A DNA stretch of 46,021 nt from the NCBI GenBank assembly GCA_002352105.1, contig DEHV01000039.1:166757-212777 (forward strand), in the 5' to 3' direction. A program made the position numbers and the translations under genes. The notes under the pieces were generated by a model, which saw only the letters and a list, made by a program, of their open reading frames with translations, was not told where the DNA came from and did not search any database. Positions 16,273-24,614 of this stretch are shown piece by piece (position 1 is the stretch's first letter; every line of letters starts with the position of its first letter). This DNA is from Chitinophagaceae bacterium UBA2791 (lineage in GTDB: Bacteria > Bacteroidota > Bacteroidia > Chitinophagales > Chitinophagaceae).

Positions 16273-18516
16273 ATGTTAAAAAACGCCGATTATCAACTGG
16301 AGCTCCGAAGGTTCATCAGTAGCCAGCATCTGTACACGGGCATTCGGGTAACGGCCGGCGTGATCATACCCGCCCTCATATTGTACCATTTCGGATTGCT
16401 CGCTTCCATGATCAGCATTCCCCTCGGCGCTTCTTTTATCGGGTTGATAGACAGCCCCGGCCCCCCGCAGCATCGCCGGAACGGGATGCTCATCGGCATA
16501 GCCCTGAATTTTATCATGGTGTTGATCCCCGGCCTCAGCGCATTCAGCCCCCTGCTGATCGGCGCCGAGATCATCGTATTCGGCGTATTTTTTTCGCTGA
16601 TCGCCATTTACGGCGCCAGGGCCGGGTCCATCGGCTTAACGGCGCTGATCGTTTTTATCCTGAATATAGACAGCAGTTTTGGATCAGATAATATCCTGCA
16701 TCGCGCTTTGTACTACTCCGTCGGAGGCGCCTGGTATGCCTTGCTGAGCATGAGCCTGACTGGCTTGCGCCCGTATAAGCCCATCCAGCAACTGCTCGGC
16801 GAATGCCTGATGAAGACAGCAGATTACCTGGTTGCCAAAAGCAGGATGTATGTAAACCTTCCCGAAGACCCCTCTCTTTTTAATGAGCTGATCGAGATCC
16901 AGGTAAGGATACATCAATACCAGGAACAGCTTCGCGAGATGTTATTTAACACCCGCCGTTTCATTTCCGAGTCCACGCATAAGGGGCGGATACTGATGAT
17001 GAGCTTCCGGGACAGCGTCGATCTTTTTGAAAGGATCATGACCTCGCAGCAGGATTATGCCCTGTTGCATAAAGCATTTGACGACTCCGGCATCCTGGAA
17101 GTCTATCGCCGCAATATCCTCGCGCAGGCCGCGGCATTAAGGAGTATTGGCTTATCCTTACAGGAGGGGCTGACCTACCGGAAAGGCTTTCAGTTAACCG
17201 ATGCGCTTCGGGAAAGCGGGGAGGCTTTTAAAAAACTCAGGGAAGCAAAGATGACCGCTGCCAATATAGAGGGGTTCATCCGGCTGCGGCATATTTTAAA
17301 TAGCCTGCAGGATATAACGGAAAGGATAAAGCGCATTCAAACCTACACTTCTTACGATAAAGAGATTGCCCGTCAATTCAACGACGATACGGATTTTTCC
17401 AGGTTTGCCGTCCACCAGGAGATCAATGTAGATCTTCTAAAATCAAATCTTTCCTGGAGATCGGGATCATTCCGGCACGCGATAAGGCTGACGATCGCGC
17501 TGCTCGCGGGTTATTTTATCTCCCTGTTCTTTGACGTCGGGCACGGATACTGGATATTGCTGACCATTGCGACCATTATCAAACCCGCTTATGGACTCAC
17601 CAAACAAAGGAATATCCAGCGCCTTGCCGGCACCTTTATCGGCGCGGCGCTCGCCTTCCTCATTCTCTACCTGGATTACAGCAATACCCTTGTGTTTATC
17701 GTCATGACGACGGCCATGATCGTCTCCTACGCGCTTATACGAATAAACTACGGGGTCAGTATTGCGGCGCTAACGGTTTTCCTGTTGCTGGCTTTTCATT
17801 TTGCCAAGATACAGGGGTTGAACATCGTGCTACAGGATCGAATAGTCGATACCGTTATCGGGTCGGTCATCGCCTACATCGTATCCTATTTTGTTTTGCC
17901 CGCATGGGAATATGAACAGCTGGAGTCTTCCATGAGGGCTTCGATCAATGCAAACCGAAACTATTTTTTAACCGTGGCGCAGGCGTTTACCGGCAACCCT
18001 GCGGATACGACCAGTTTTAAAATGGCCCGAAAAGAGGCTTTTGTGGCGCTGGCCAACCTGTCCGACAATTTTCAACGCATGCTATCGGATCCGAAGAACC
18101 AGCAGCCCAACCTCCGGCTTTATCACCAGTTCGTTTCCGCAAGCCATATGCTGACCTCCCATATTGCCGCGCTCTCCTCATATGCGCAGCAGTACGCCTC
18201 CGCCTATGCGCAGCCCGACTTTCAACCGCTGATCAATACGATTGACAAGATACTTTCTTCGGTCAATGCGCAGGACGGCGAACAGGACGGGAAAGACGGC
18301 CTGGAAATAAACAATGCGCCTCTTTTTAAAAAAGTAAGCCGGTTGCTGGAGCAGCGAAAAAAGGACCTGGAACAAGGACTGGAAAACACGCCGGCAGAAA
18401 CAAGAAAAGCGCTTTCAGAGCTATCGACCATCGCCGACCAATTCCGGCTGATCCATTCCATTTCGGCCAATACCGTTAAAATATTCCTGCAGTCAAAAGC
18501 CAGTCAGACAGCATAA
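16273..18516 (+). CDS. FUSC-family (YccS-like) inner membrane protein
   Basis: This is a 747-residue membrane protein with the double-module architecture of YccS/YhfK and the fusaric-acid-resistance (FUSC) superfamily. An N-terminal hydrophobic block (about 22-165, several helices) is followed by a long cytoplasmic coiled-coil-rich region (about 170-390). A second block of about six helices (about 400-545) contains the marker ILLTIATIIKPAYGLTKQRNIQRLAGTFIGAALA. A C-terminal helical domain (about 550-747) follows. Related proteins act in aromatic-acid efflux or have no known function, and no partner membrane-fusion protein or outer-membrane channel is nearby. A transport role is likely but the substrate is unknown. 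Confidence 0.85.
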   Translation: MLKNADYQLELRRFISSQHLYTGIRVTAGVIIPALILYHFGLLASMISIPLGASFIGLIDSPGPPQHRRNGMLIGIALNFIMVLIPGLSAFSPLLIGAEIIVFGVFFSLIAIYGARAGSIGLTALIVFILNIDSSFGSDNILHRALYYSVGGAWYALLSMSLTGLRPYKPIQQLLGECLMKTADYLVAKSRMYVNLPEDPSLFNELIEIQVRIHQYQEQLREMLFNTRRFISESTHKGRILMMSFRDSVDLFERIMTSQQDYALLHKAFDDSGILEVYRRNILAQAAALRSIGLSLQEGLTYRKGFQLTDALRESGEAFKKLREAKMTAANIEGFIRLRHILNSLQDITERIKRIQTYTSYDKEIARQFNDDTDFSRFAVHQEINVDLLKSNLSWRSGSFRHAIRLTIALLAGYFISLFFDVGHGYWILLTIATIIKPAYGLTKQRNIQRLAGTFIGAALAFLILYLDYSNTLVFIVMTTAMIVSYALIRINYGVSIAALTVFLLLAFHFAKIQGLNIVLQDRIVDTVIGSVIAYIVSYFVLPAWEYEQLESSMRASINANRNYFLTVAQAFTGNPADTTSFKMARKEAFVALANLSDNFQRMLSDPKNQQPNLRLYHQFVSASHMLTSHIAALSSYAQQYASAYAQPDFQPLINTIDKILSSVNAQDGEQDGKDGLEINNAPLFKKVSRLLEQRKKDLEQGLENTPAETRKALSELSTIADQFRLIHSISANTVKIFLQSKASQTA

Positions 18517-18602
18517 TAAGCGCTTCAGGGTAATATGCCATCAACCCAACTGCAACGGGCAGCCGCCGCAGTGTCCGACCGCAGAAAACCGAAAACTGCG
18601 CC

Positions 18603-18626
18603 CGCCCTCAGTATTGCATGAGGGCG
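18603..18626. terminator. GC-rich hairpin between convergent genes
   Basis: CGCCCTCA (18603-18610) and TGAGGGCG (18619-18626) form a perfect 8-bp stem with an 8-base loop. The hairpin lies between the convergent FUSC and CvfB-like genes. It lacks a T-tract on either side, so it may be a transcription pause or protection hairpin, not a textbook intrinsic terminator. Confidence 0.4.
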
Positions 18627-18659
18627 ATACGCAGCGGCGCCAGGTCGGGCAATCAGCGC

Positions 18660-19490
18660 TTACTCAATCCGTTTAATGCCAGTTTTGGTAAATACGATCT
18701 TTTTTTGCTTATAAAGATTGCCGACGGTCATTTTGAAGGTCTTCTTACTCATCCCAAAAAAAGAATAGATCTCCCCGGGATCAGATTTATCGTGAAAGGG
18801 AAGGTATCCATTGTGCTCATCCAGTAAACGCAGTATTTTTTGCGCTTCTCCTTCCACGCGCCCGTACCCCGGCTTCCCTGCCGCCACGTCGATCTTATTA
18901 TCGGGATATATCTTTTTTATATATCCTTCGAAATGATCTCCTATCTCAATAGGGCGATATACTTCATTAAAATGCAGTACGCCGGTGTGAAGATGGTTAA
19001 TGATCATCACATAGCCGATGTCCGTGCGGCGATAAACAGTCAAATCAACCAGGTCCATCTCTTTAACGGTCAGCGCCTCATTGGAGAGAAAGCTCTCCAG
19101 TTTTTCCGAGGCGGCGATCCTGCCGGTGCGTTCATCTATATAGATCATCACCAGGTATTCCTTGCCGGCGTACATCCCGGAAACCTGCTTGGAAACGGGC
19201 ACAAACAGGTCCTTCATCAGGCCCCAGTCCATGAATGCGCCCTGCCGGGTAACGCTAACCGCCTTAAGTTTAACGATCTCTCCCACGATTCCGATAGGCC
19301 GTTGAGTGGTGGCGATCACCCTGTCTTCTGAGTCGTGGTATATGAACACTTCCAATTCATCTCCCGGCTTCGCGCCTTCCGGAACAAATCTTTTGGGCAG
19401 CAGTATGCCCCCGGCGCCATCATCGAGGTAAATCCCAAAATCGGTTTCCCGCTTAATGACGAGCGTATTATACCTTCCTATTTTTACCAT
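18660..19490 (-). CDS. cvfB: S1-domain RNA-binding protein, CvfB family
   Basis: This is a 276-residue protein of the CvfB/YitL family: tandem S1-like OB folds followed by a C-terminal winged helix. The start MVKIGRYNTLVIKRETDFGIYLD is characteristic, as are DWGLMKDLFVPVSKQ and GRVEGEAQKILRLLDEHNGYLPFHDKSDP, and the closing segment FGMSKKTFKMTVGNLYKQ is the helix-turn-helix. In Staphylococcus CvfB affects virulence-gene expression and binds RNA; the role in Bacteroidota is not established. I chose ATG 19490 over the longer open frame (19589), whose extra residues are not family-like. TATCTTTC about 16 bases upstream may be its -7 box. It is convergent with the FUSC gene. Confidence 0.88.
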   Translation of the reverse strand: MVKIGRYNTLVIKRETDFGIYLDDGAGGILLPKRFVPEGAKPGDELEVFIYHDSEDRVIATTQRPIGIVGEIVKLKAVSVTRQGAFMDWGLMKDLFVPVSKQVSGMYAGKEYLVMIYIDERTGRIAASEKLESFLSNEALTVKEMDLVDLTVYRRTDIGYVMIINHLHTGVLHFNEVYRPIEIGDHFEGYIKKIYPDNKIDVAAGKPGYGRVEGEAQKILRLLDEHNGYLPFHDKSDPGEIYSFFGMSKKTFKMTVGNLYKQKKIVFTKTGIKRIE

Positions 19491-19802
19491 GAATGTTTTA
19501 GAAAGCGGAAAGATACGCAAGCCGCTTAACTTTTGCGATGAAAAAGCCGTTCGCGGGTTCATTGGCTTTATTATCTTCAAAAAACACATTGCTTAATTTA
19601 TACTATGAGTTTCCTTACCAGTAAAATTTCCCCCATCGGCCCGCGCGATCAGGGAAGTTTTGCTACAAATACCCACCCGTACAGCTTGCCGGAGCGCGAC
19701 CGATTTCGGCATAGTTTTTTTATGGGTAAGGGCGACAGCATAAAAATGGTCCTTGATTGACCCGAACGGCTATCATTTACCTCAACTTAAACACTCATTG
19801 TT
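19491..19802. other. Intergenic region between cvfB and PorT-like gene
   Basis: This divergent gap must hold promoters for both flanking genes. On the minus strand TATCTTTC lies at 19513-19506. A 51-codon plus-strand frame (19605-19760, MSFLTSKISPIGPRD...) is present, but I do not recognise it and regard it as probably non-coding. No repeat or convincing hairpin was seen. Confidence 0.5.
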
Positions 19803-20390
19803 ATGAAAAAGCTACTTCTTATTCCGGCAATATTATTCAGTCTCGGCCTGTTTGCGCAGAAATTTCAATTGGGTTTGAAAGCCGGCGCCAATGTCAGCAA
19901 TTTCTCGGGAGGAGATTTTGGGAATATCGATAAAAAAGCGCTGGTAGGCTTTCATGGGGGCGGCTTTGTAAGTTTCCTGCTCGGAGATAATTTTGCTATA
20001 CAACCCGAGGTTTTATTCTCTTCGCAGGGAGCCAAGCTGAAAAATGCAGGGAATGAAGAAAATTTCAAGGTATCCTATCTAAATATTCCCATATTAGCAA
20101 AATACCGGTTCAATGGCGGCTTTTACCTGGAAGCCGGTCCGCAAATAGGTTTTAAGGTCGGCGAAAACGTTCCTAACAATACCATTAACAATTTTGCCAA
20201 GGACCTCGACCTTTCCCTGGACGCGGGCCTGGGATTTCATAGCCAGTCGGGCTTCGGTATCGGCGGCAGGTATACGGCGGGTCTTTCGAAGGTGGGAGAT
20301 TTTAATACCTCCGCTTTTAACCCCGATTTTAAAAACGGCGTGGTGCAGTTGTTCGTTTTTGTAACACTGTTCAACAATAACCGCGACTAA
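19803..20390 (+). CDS. Outer-membrane beta-barrel protein, PorT-like
   Basis: This 195-residue protein has a Sec signal peptide (1-19, MKKLLLIPAILFSLGLFAQ). The mature part is made of alternating amphipathic strands beginning FQLGLKAGANVSNFSG, a hallmark of the PorT/outer-membrane beta-barrel (OMP_b-brl_2) family. It ends in a strand-like VVQLFVFVTLF close to the C terminus. It probably forms an eight-stranded barrel in the outer membrane. True PorT serves type IX secretion, but this fold is shared by many porin-like paralogues and no gliding/T9SS genes are adjacent, so that function is not claimed. Its stop codon overlaps the stop of the convergent CBS gene by four bases. Confidence 0.85.
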   Translation: MKKLLLIPAILFSLGLFAQKFQLGLKAGANVSNFSGGDFGNIDKKALVGFHGGGFVSFLLGDNFAIQPEVLFSSQGAKLKNAGNEENFKVSYLNIPILAKYRFNGGFYLEAGPQIGFKVGENVPNNTINNFAKDLDLSLDAGLGFHSQSGFGIGGRYTAGLSKVGDFNTSAFNPDFKNGVVQLFVFVTLFNNNRD

Positions 20391-20836
20391 TAGATCCTGG
20401 CGTCGTTATCGATAAGGCGTTGCGCAAGCTGATGGTCAAAAACCAATTCTTTGTTGGCGATCACCTGGCGAAGAAGATCGTGAATGGTGATCACTCCCTT
20501 GAAATCAATATCGTCAAAAGCCAGCAGGTAACGGGTTTTGTGTGTTTCCATGATATTCATGCAATGCTCCACGGTGTCATCCATTTCCACCCGGGGAAGA
20601 TCCACGGTCATTACCTCTTCTATGGTAGCGCTCGCGCTGGAGCGGCCTTTTAAAATAATATTACGGGTATAGTCGCGCTCGCTGAAAAGTCCTTTGTAAT
20701 CGCCTTCGTCCAGCACGACAAGATAGCTGAGGTTGACCGTGTTCAGCAGTTGCAGTCCTTCTATCACCAGGGCCTTCGGATGAATGGTATTAAAAACCGG
20801 AGACTTGCTTTCTATGATATTCCTTACTGTTGGCAT
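20387..20836 (-). CDS. CBS-domain pair protein
   Basis: This is a 149-residue cytoplasmic protein made of two CBS domains (about 10-65 and 75-135) and little else. Recognisable pieces are LSYLVVLDEGDYKGLFSERDYTRNII in the first domain and TVEHCMNIMETHKTRYLLAF...FKGVITIHDLLR in the second. CBS pairs bind adenine nucleotides or related ligands and often act as energy sensors; the partner is unknown. I chose ATG 20836 (MPTVRNIIESKSPV), as the longer open frame to 20893 adds a Lys-rich stretch unlike the family. The convergent PorT-like gene shares the bases CTAA, where both stop codons overlap. Confidence 0.85.
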   Translation of the reverse strand: MPTVRNIIESKSPVFNTIHPKALVIEGLQLLNTVNLSYLVVLDEGDYKGLFSERDYTRNIILKGRSSASATIEEVMTVDLPRVEMDDTVEHCMNIMETHKTRYLLAFDDIDFKGVITIHDLLRQVIANKELVFDHQLAQRLIDNDARIY

Positions 20837-21229
20837 AATCGGTATTTTCTTTAATGTACTTATTTTTTCAAGATAAAATGATTTGAAAGACAAAGATGCG
20901 GGGAAGATCCATTTCCCCCTAAATTATTCAGGTTTTACCACGCGTTTACACGAAGAGCGAGAAGAAAAACAATATGGCACGAGATTTTTAATACAAACCA
21001 GGAGAGCTCAATAATTAGTCATTTTATTTATATTAATAATATTTGCTATATATATAAATAATATAAAAAAATAATAAATTCAAAGATTATAATGTCTATT
21101 TATGTAAATTATCTTACAAATCCGTATCTTTATGTTTATCATCTGAATATATCAAAATATATATTTTTTTTACATATTTAAAATATCGTTCTATTAAAAT
21201 GAATTCAAGATATTTCTGAACACTTTCAT
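20837..21229. other. AT-rich non-coding region upstream of a structured RNA
   Basis: No open reading frame is supported. From about 21010 to 21225 the sequence is extremely AT-rich, in sharp contrast with the roughly 50% GC flanks. It contains promoter-like elements in the plus direction, TATCTTTA near 21125 and TATTTCTG near 21210, that could drive the downstream RNA. The stretch next to 20837 must hold the promoter of the CBS gene (for example a TTTATCTTG motif on the minus strand). Confidence 0.6.
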
Positions 21230-21355
21230 ATGGCAAGCAATCGTTAGACCTCCTGTTTCTACAGGAGGTTCTTTATTAGGAGGAAATTGCTTACTTTAAC
21301 AGACGATTAACAACGATTGCTTTCCATGAACCCTGCCCCCAGGCAGGGTTTTATA
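21230..21355 (+). ncRNA. Candidate structured small RNA with intrinsic terminator
   Basis: There is no protein gene here, but three nested complementarities are present. The outer helix pairs 21230-21245 (ATGGCAAGCAATCGTT) with 21312-21327 (AACGATTGCTTTCCAT), 15 of 16 positions. Inside it a perfect 9-bp hairpin, ACCTCCTGT-TTCT-ACAGGAGGT, spans 21248-21269. Immediately after, AACCCTGCC-CCCA-GGCAGGGTT (21329-21350) is followed by TTATATTG, a good intrinsic terminator. An alternative fold pairs AAGCAAT (21235-21241) with ATTGCTT (21286-21292) and CCTCCT (21249-21254) with AGGAGG (21278-21283). The two folds exclude each other. It does not match tmRNA, RNase P, SRP or 6S RNA as far as I can tell. 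The AT-rich stretch upstream would supply the promoter. Confidence 0.5.
21329..21355 (+). terminator. Intrinsic terminator
   Basis: A perfect 9-bp stem, AACCCTGCC with GGCAGGGTT, encloses the loop CCCA and is followed by a T-rich tail (TTATATTGTTATT). It works in the plus direction although no plus-strand protein gene precedes it. That is the main argument for an RNA gene here. Confidence 0.75.
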
Positions 21356-21484
21356 TTGTTATTCATGCGATCATTGCATTATCCGCATAACTGCCCGGAT
21401 CGTTCCTTGGATGTAAGATGGATAGTTACCATGTAAGGGGCTGATCTGCCTGAAGCGCTAATGCTATTCGCTTCTCAAGCGCAG

Positions 21485-22246
21485 TTACAATTCGCGTATC
21501 CAGATATTACGGAAGCTGGTCGGATTCTGATGATCCTGGAGTTTTATCGGGCCCTTGCCATGGGGTTTCACCTGCGGCAAACCCACAAAAGGCGTAGTTC
21601 CCCGGATAGCCGTATGATTCTGGATCAACACCCCGTTATGTAATACGGTAATATAGGGAGGATGGATCATCATACCGTCCTTATTGAATTTAGGGGCGGT
21701 ATAGATCACATCATAGGTCTGCCAGGCCCCCGGCGCCAGGGAGGCGTTCACCATAGGCATTGATTGCTTGTAGATCGATCCGGCCTGGCCATTGGAGTAA
21801 GTCGGGTTATTATAACTGTCAAGCACCTGCAGTTCATATATGCCCTGCATAAAAATACCGCTGTTGCCGCGTCCCTGCCCATCTCCCTCTACCTTTGCGG
21901 GCGTGCGGAATTCAATATGCAGTTGAAAATCTTCAAATTCCTGCCTGGTTTGAATATCTCCGGATCCGGGCTTTACCGTTATGGCGTCCCCCTCGATAAG
22001 CCAGGGAGCGGCGCCGCCATTCCTGGACGACTTCCAGCCATCCAGGCTGCTGCCATCAAACAATACAATAGCGTCGGCGGGAGCGGAGCTGGGCGCCGAG
22101 CCGAAGACCTTTCCAGGCTTTACCGCTTTAGGAACCGGCTCCCAGATCTCAGTGGATTCAGGGGTTTGTTTCTTCGGATCTACCTGGGCCATACCGGCAA
22201 TGGTCACGGAAACTGCCGCCGCAAACATCAAAGCGCTTTTTTTCAT
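21485..22246 (-). CDS. Exported DUF1080 (3-keto-disaccharide hydrolase family) protein
   Basis: This is a 253-residue secreted protein. A Sec signal peptide (about 1-20, MKKSALMFAAAVSVTIAGMAQ) is followed by a DUF1080 jelly-roll domain (about 55-250). Markers are IVLFDGSSLDGWKSSRNGGAAPWLIEGDAITVKPGSGDIQT near the start, FRTP...GRGNSGIFMQGIYELQVLDSY in the middle, and PIKLQDHQNPTSFRNIWIREL at the end, all typical. The fold is concanavalin-like and related to GH16. Some members have been shown to hydrolyse 3-keto-glycosides, so periplasmic sugar processing is plausible. DinB lies upstream on the same strand with a 147-bp gap. Confidence 0.88.
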   Translation of the reverse strand: MKKSALMFAAAVSVTIAGMAQVDPKKQTPESTEIWEPVPKAVKPGKVFGSAPSSAPADAIVLFDGSSLDGWKSSRNGGAAPWLIEGDAITVKPGSGDIQTRQEFEDFQLHIEFRTPAKVEGDGQGRGNSGIFMQGIYELQVLDSYNNPTYSNGQAGSIYKQSMPMVNASLAPGAWQTYDVIYTAPKFNKDGMMIHPPYITVLHNGVLIQNHTAIRGTTPFVGLPQVKPHGKGPIKLQDHQNPTSFRNIWIREL

Positions 22247-22393
22247 GCTATTATCAGGCTTTTATCGTTAAGGACAATGAATAAACCAAACAAATACCAA
22301 GGCAATTTAGTTATTCTGATCTGAAAAATTCCGGTATAAGATCATTTCCGTTCGTTGAGCCTACCGGGGCTGCCTCATCCTATTCAGATAATA

Positions 22394-22921
22394 TTAAGAC
22401 CTGTTGAATGCGATCCTCACGGTCGCGAGCAACTGGCCGGTATGTCGCATCGTATGCTCGGCGGCGTGAAAAAGCAGCCCGATGGTCGTGGAAGGGATCC
22501 GCTTTCGCCCCACCGTTCTGATCGCGGTCAGCTGTGTTTCATCTATCTTTTTCAAGCGTTCCAGCGATTGATGAATAGCCGTTTCCAACGCATCCAGTAA
22601 TGCGGTTACGGATACCTGTTCATCGGGTTTTTCTTCTGCGGAAAGATAACCCAGTTGTTCCGCAGAAAGCATATTGCCTTCGGCATAGGTGAACAACCTG
22701 TCGAGCACGCCGGGGATATGCCGGAGATGAAACCCGACAGACGCAACGCCCGAAGGTTTTTCCCAGAGCAGGGAAGAAGGAAACCCCTGCAGCGCTTCCC
22801 GTATTTCCGCATTTGCCTGCAACAGGGCATGCGCAGCAGGTTGAAGAAGGGCAGGTACGCCGGCCACAGGCCCCCGGAGCCAGAACTCCGGCTGACGGAC
22901 TTTATTTTGTTGATCTGACAT
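22394..22921 (-). CDS. DinB-family four-helix protein
   Basis: This 175-residue protein has the DinB/YfiT four-helix bundle pattern. Histidines that may bind a metal occur in VGFHLRHIPGVLDRLF (about 61-76) and FHAAEHTMRHTGQLLAT (about 150-166), the usual spacing for the family's three-His site. DinB-like proteins include thiol transferases and many uncharacterised members, so no reaction can be assigned. The gene lies between the YeiH-type transporter and the DUF1080 gene, all on the minus strand, and an operon is possible but unproved. Confidence 0.85.
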   Translation of the reverse strand: MSDQQNKVRQPEFWLRGPVAGVPALLQPAAHALLQANAEIREALQGFPSSLLWEKPSGVASVGFHLRHIPGVLDRLFTYAEGNMLSAEQLGYLSAEEKPDEQVSVTALLDALETAIHQSLERLKKIDETQLTAIRTVGRKRIPSTTIGLLFHAAEHTMRHTGQLLATVRIAFNRS

Positions 22922-23021
22922 GTTAATTAATTTATTGTTGAACTACACAATGGTTTGCGTATAGGCCTTCCCGCGATCCGGTTTCGTTCAACTCAGCTGC
23001 CTGACCCATCCGTCGCAGACC

Positions 23022-24281
23022 TTATCCAAACAAAAGATAAGCGATCACGAGCGTGACCAGGATATTAAACGACTGGGCGATCACGAAGGCATAGAGCGGT
23101 TTGCGATTGCTCGATTTCAAAAGATCTGAGAATTTGGTTTCCAATCCAATGCTGGTAAATGCCAGTACAAACCATAAGGTCTGAATGTTTTTAAGACCGG
23201 ATTTCACGCCATCTATCGTCTGAGGTTCAATAAAAAAAGAAAACAGTATGGAAGCCGCGACAAAGCCCAGCACGAATTTGGGGAAGCGCTCCCATATCGC
23301 GCCGAGGGAGGGCTTTTCAAACTGGCCTTCCGGACCCTTGGTATTGGTGTAAGCCCAGTATACGGAAATAGCAAAAGCTGCGATACCCAGCAGCACGTTC
23401 TGCGAGAACTTAACAATGGCGCTTATTTTCAAAGCCGTCTCTCCTACAAGCGTGCCCGAAGCCACCACGGCGCCGGTGGTATCAATGCTGCCTCCTATCC
23501 AGGCGCCGGTCACTTCCTGCGATAAGCCCATGTACTGCGCCAGGAAGGGCATGCCGATCATCATCGGGATCGCCGTGATCAGCACCAGCGAAATAACATA
23601 AGACAGCTTTTTACTGTCGCCCTTTATCGCGCCGGAAGCGGCAATGGCCGCAGTGACGCCGCAAATCGAAACGGCGCTGGAGATCATCATGGTCAGTTCC
23701 TTATCGATCTTCATCTTCTTACAAAGCCAGAAGGCAAAATACCATACGCTCAATACCACTATGATCGCCTGAAGCAATCCATAAGATCCCGCTTCCAGTA
23801 TATCGCCGAAAATGATGCTGGTTCCGAGTATCACCAATCCTATCTTCACAAACATCTCGGTGGACAAGGCCGAACGGAACCATTCGGGAAGTTTAAAAAA
23901 ATTCCCTACGATCAATCCCAGCGTCAGGCTGAATATTACCGCTTCCAGGTTCAGCGCCTTCACCTGATCGTTACCGGCCAGTACCATGGCGAGTACGGAC
24001 AGGATATATACGAACGGGAAGCTGTATATAAAAGATTTCAGCGGACGACCCGTGAGAAACACGCCGATGCAGGCGATCAATAAGACAAATGCAAACTGTA
24101 CGCCCAGAACGGACAGGTTCGCGGCCGAAAAAACCTTATTCGCTAATTCTTCCGTACTATTCCAGCTAAAGGAAGGCTTCGGAGGCTGAATTCCGCCCAA
24201 GGCCAGGAAGATGATCAAAAATCCGAGTATTACGACTACCCAGTCTTCGTTTATGGTAACCCTTCTTGGAGATGTTGACAT
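23022..24281 (-). CDS. YeiH-family putative sulfate exporter
   Basis: This is a 419-residue inner-membrane protein of the YeiH/PF03601 family (putative sulfate exporters), with about ten to eleven hydrophobic segments. Family landmarks are SLTLGLIVGNFFKLP, GLVILGTSIIFGDILEAG, MISSAVSICGVTAAIAASGAIKGD and GAWIGGSIDTTGAVVASGTLVGE. The function in any Bacteroidota is untested. Family members elsewhere are regulated by LysR-type YeiE or neighbour taurine/sulfonate genes, and neither is seen here. A 16-bp palindrome just upstream of the start is a candidate operator. Confidence 0.88.
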   Translation of the reverse strand: MSTSPRRVTINEDWVVVILGFLIIFLALGGIQPPKPSFSWNSTEELANKVFSAANLSVLGVQFAFVLLIACIGVFLTGRPLKSFIYSFPFVYILSVLAMVLAGNDQVKALNLEAVIFSLTLGLIVGNFFKLPEWFRSALSTEMFVKIGLVILGTSIIFGDILEAGSYGLLQAIIVVLSVWYFAFWLCKKMKIDKELTMMISSAVSICGVTAAIAASGAIKGDSKKLSYVISLVLITAIPMMIGMPFLAQYMGLSQEVTGAWIGGSIDTTGAVVASGTLVGETALKISAIVKFSQNVLLGIAAFAISVYWAYTNTKGPEGQFEKPSLGAIWERFPKFVLGFVAASILFSFFIEPQTIDGVKSGLKNIQTLWFVLAFTSIGLETKFSDLLKSSNRKPLYAFVIAQSFNILVTLVIAYLLFG

Positions 24282-24292
24282 ATCTTTATTAT

Positions 24293-24308
24293 CGTTTATA
24301 TTTAAACG
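24293..24308. promoter_or_regulatory. 16-bp palindrome upstream of yeiH-like gene
   Basis: CGTTTA-TATT-TAAACG is a perfect 6-bp dyad with a 4-base centre, placed 12-27 bp upstream of the transporter start codon. Its position over the expected initiation region fits a repressor operator. No regulator gene is adjacent. Confidence 0.5.
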
Positions 24309-24614
24309 TTATTTAAGTTTCTTTTTTTTATCTGTCCGGATATACGACTGGTCGCTTGTTTTGCCGCGTGATGATCGCTTCCGCCATGAACGCCTTATTT
24401 TGGATAAGGCCGTCCTGACAAACGGCTAAGAAAAGATGTATGTGTTCGGGTCAATGTTGCGGTAAAGCACGCAGAACAACGCGCAGGAGAACTGCAGCCA
24501 TCGGATAAATGGCCAGGCAACAAAACAGGAAAACGCCTTCTCCCCGGTTCATTAAATAATATAAGCATCCTGCTAATATACTAAAGAAAAGAGAAGCATG
24601 ATAAAAATCCGGGC
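24309..24614. other. Intergenic region between yeiH-like gene and TonB receptor gene
   Basis: This gap lies downstream of the receptor gene and upstream of the transporter gene, both on the minus strand. It should hold the transporter's promoter and the receptor's terminator. I see an A/T-rich tract next to the transporter and no convincing hairpin, repeat or reading frame elsewhere. Confidence 0.5.

Noticed and set aside
19605..19760. 51-codon open frame in the cvfB-PorT gap
   Set aside because: No recognisable family, no promoter at the usual distance, and length expected by chance.
21243..21300. Integron attC-like site (GTTAGAC core motif)
   Set aside because: The matching RYYYAAC partner is missing or in the wrong order, and there is no integrase or cassette array.
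21235..21322. Retron-like ncRNA (a1/a2 inverted repeats enclosing hairpins)
   Set aside because: The enclosed region is only about 66 nt and no reverse transcriptase gene lies within range.
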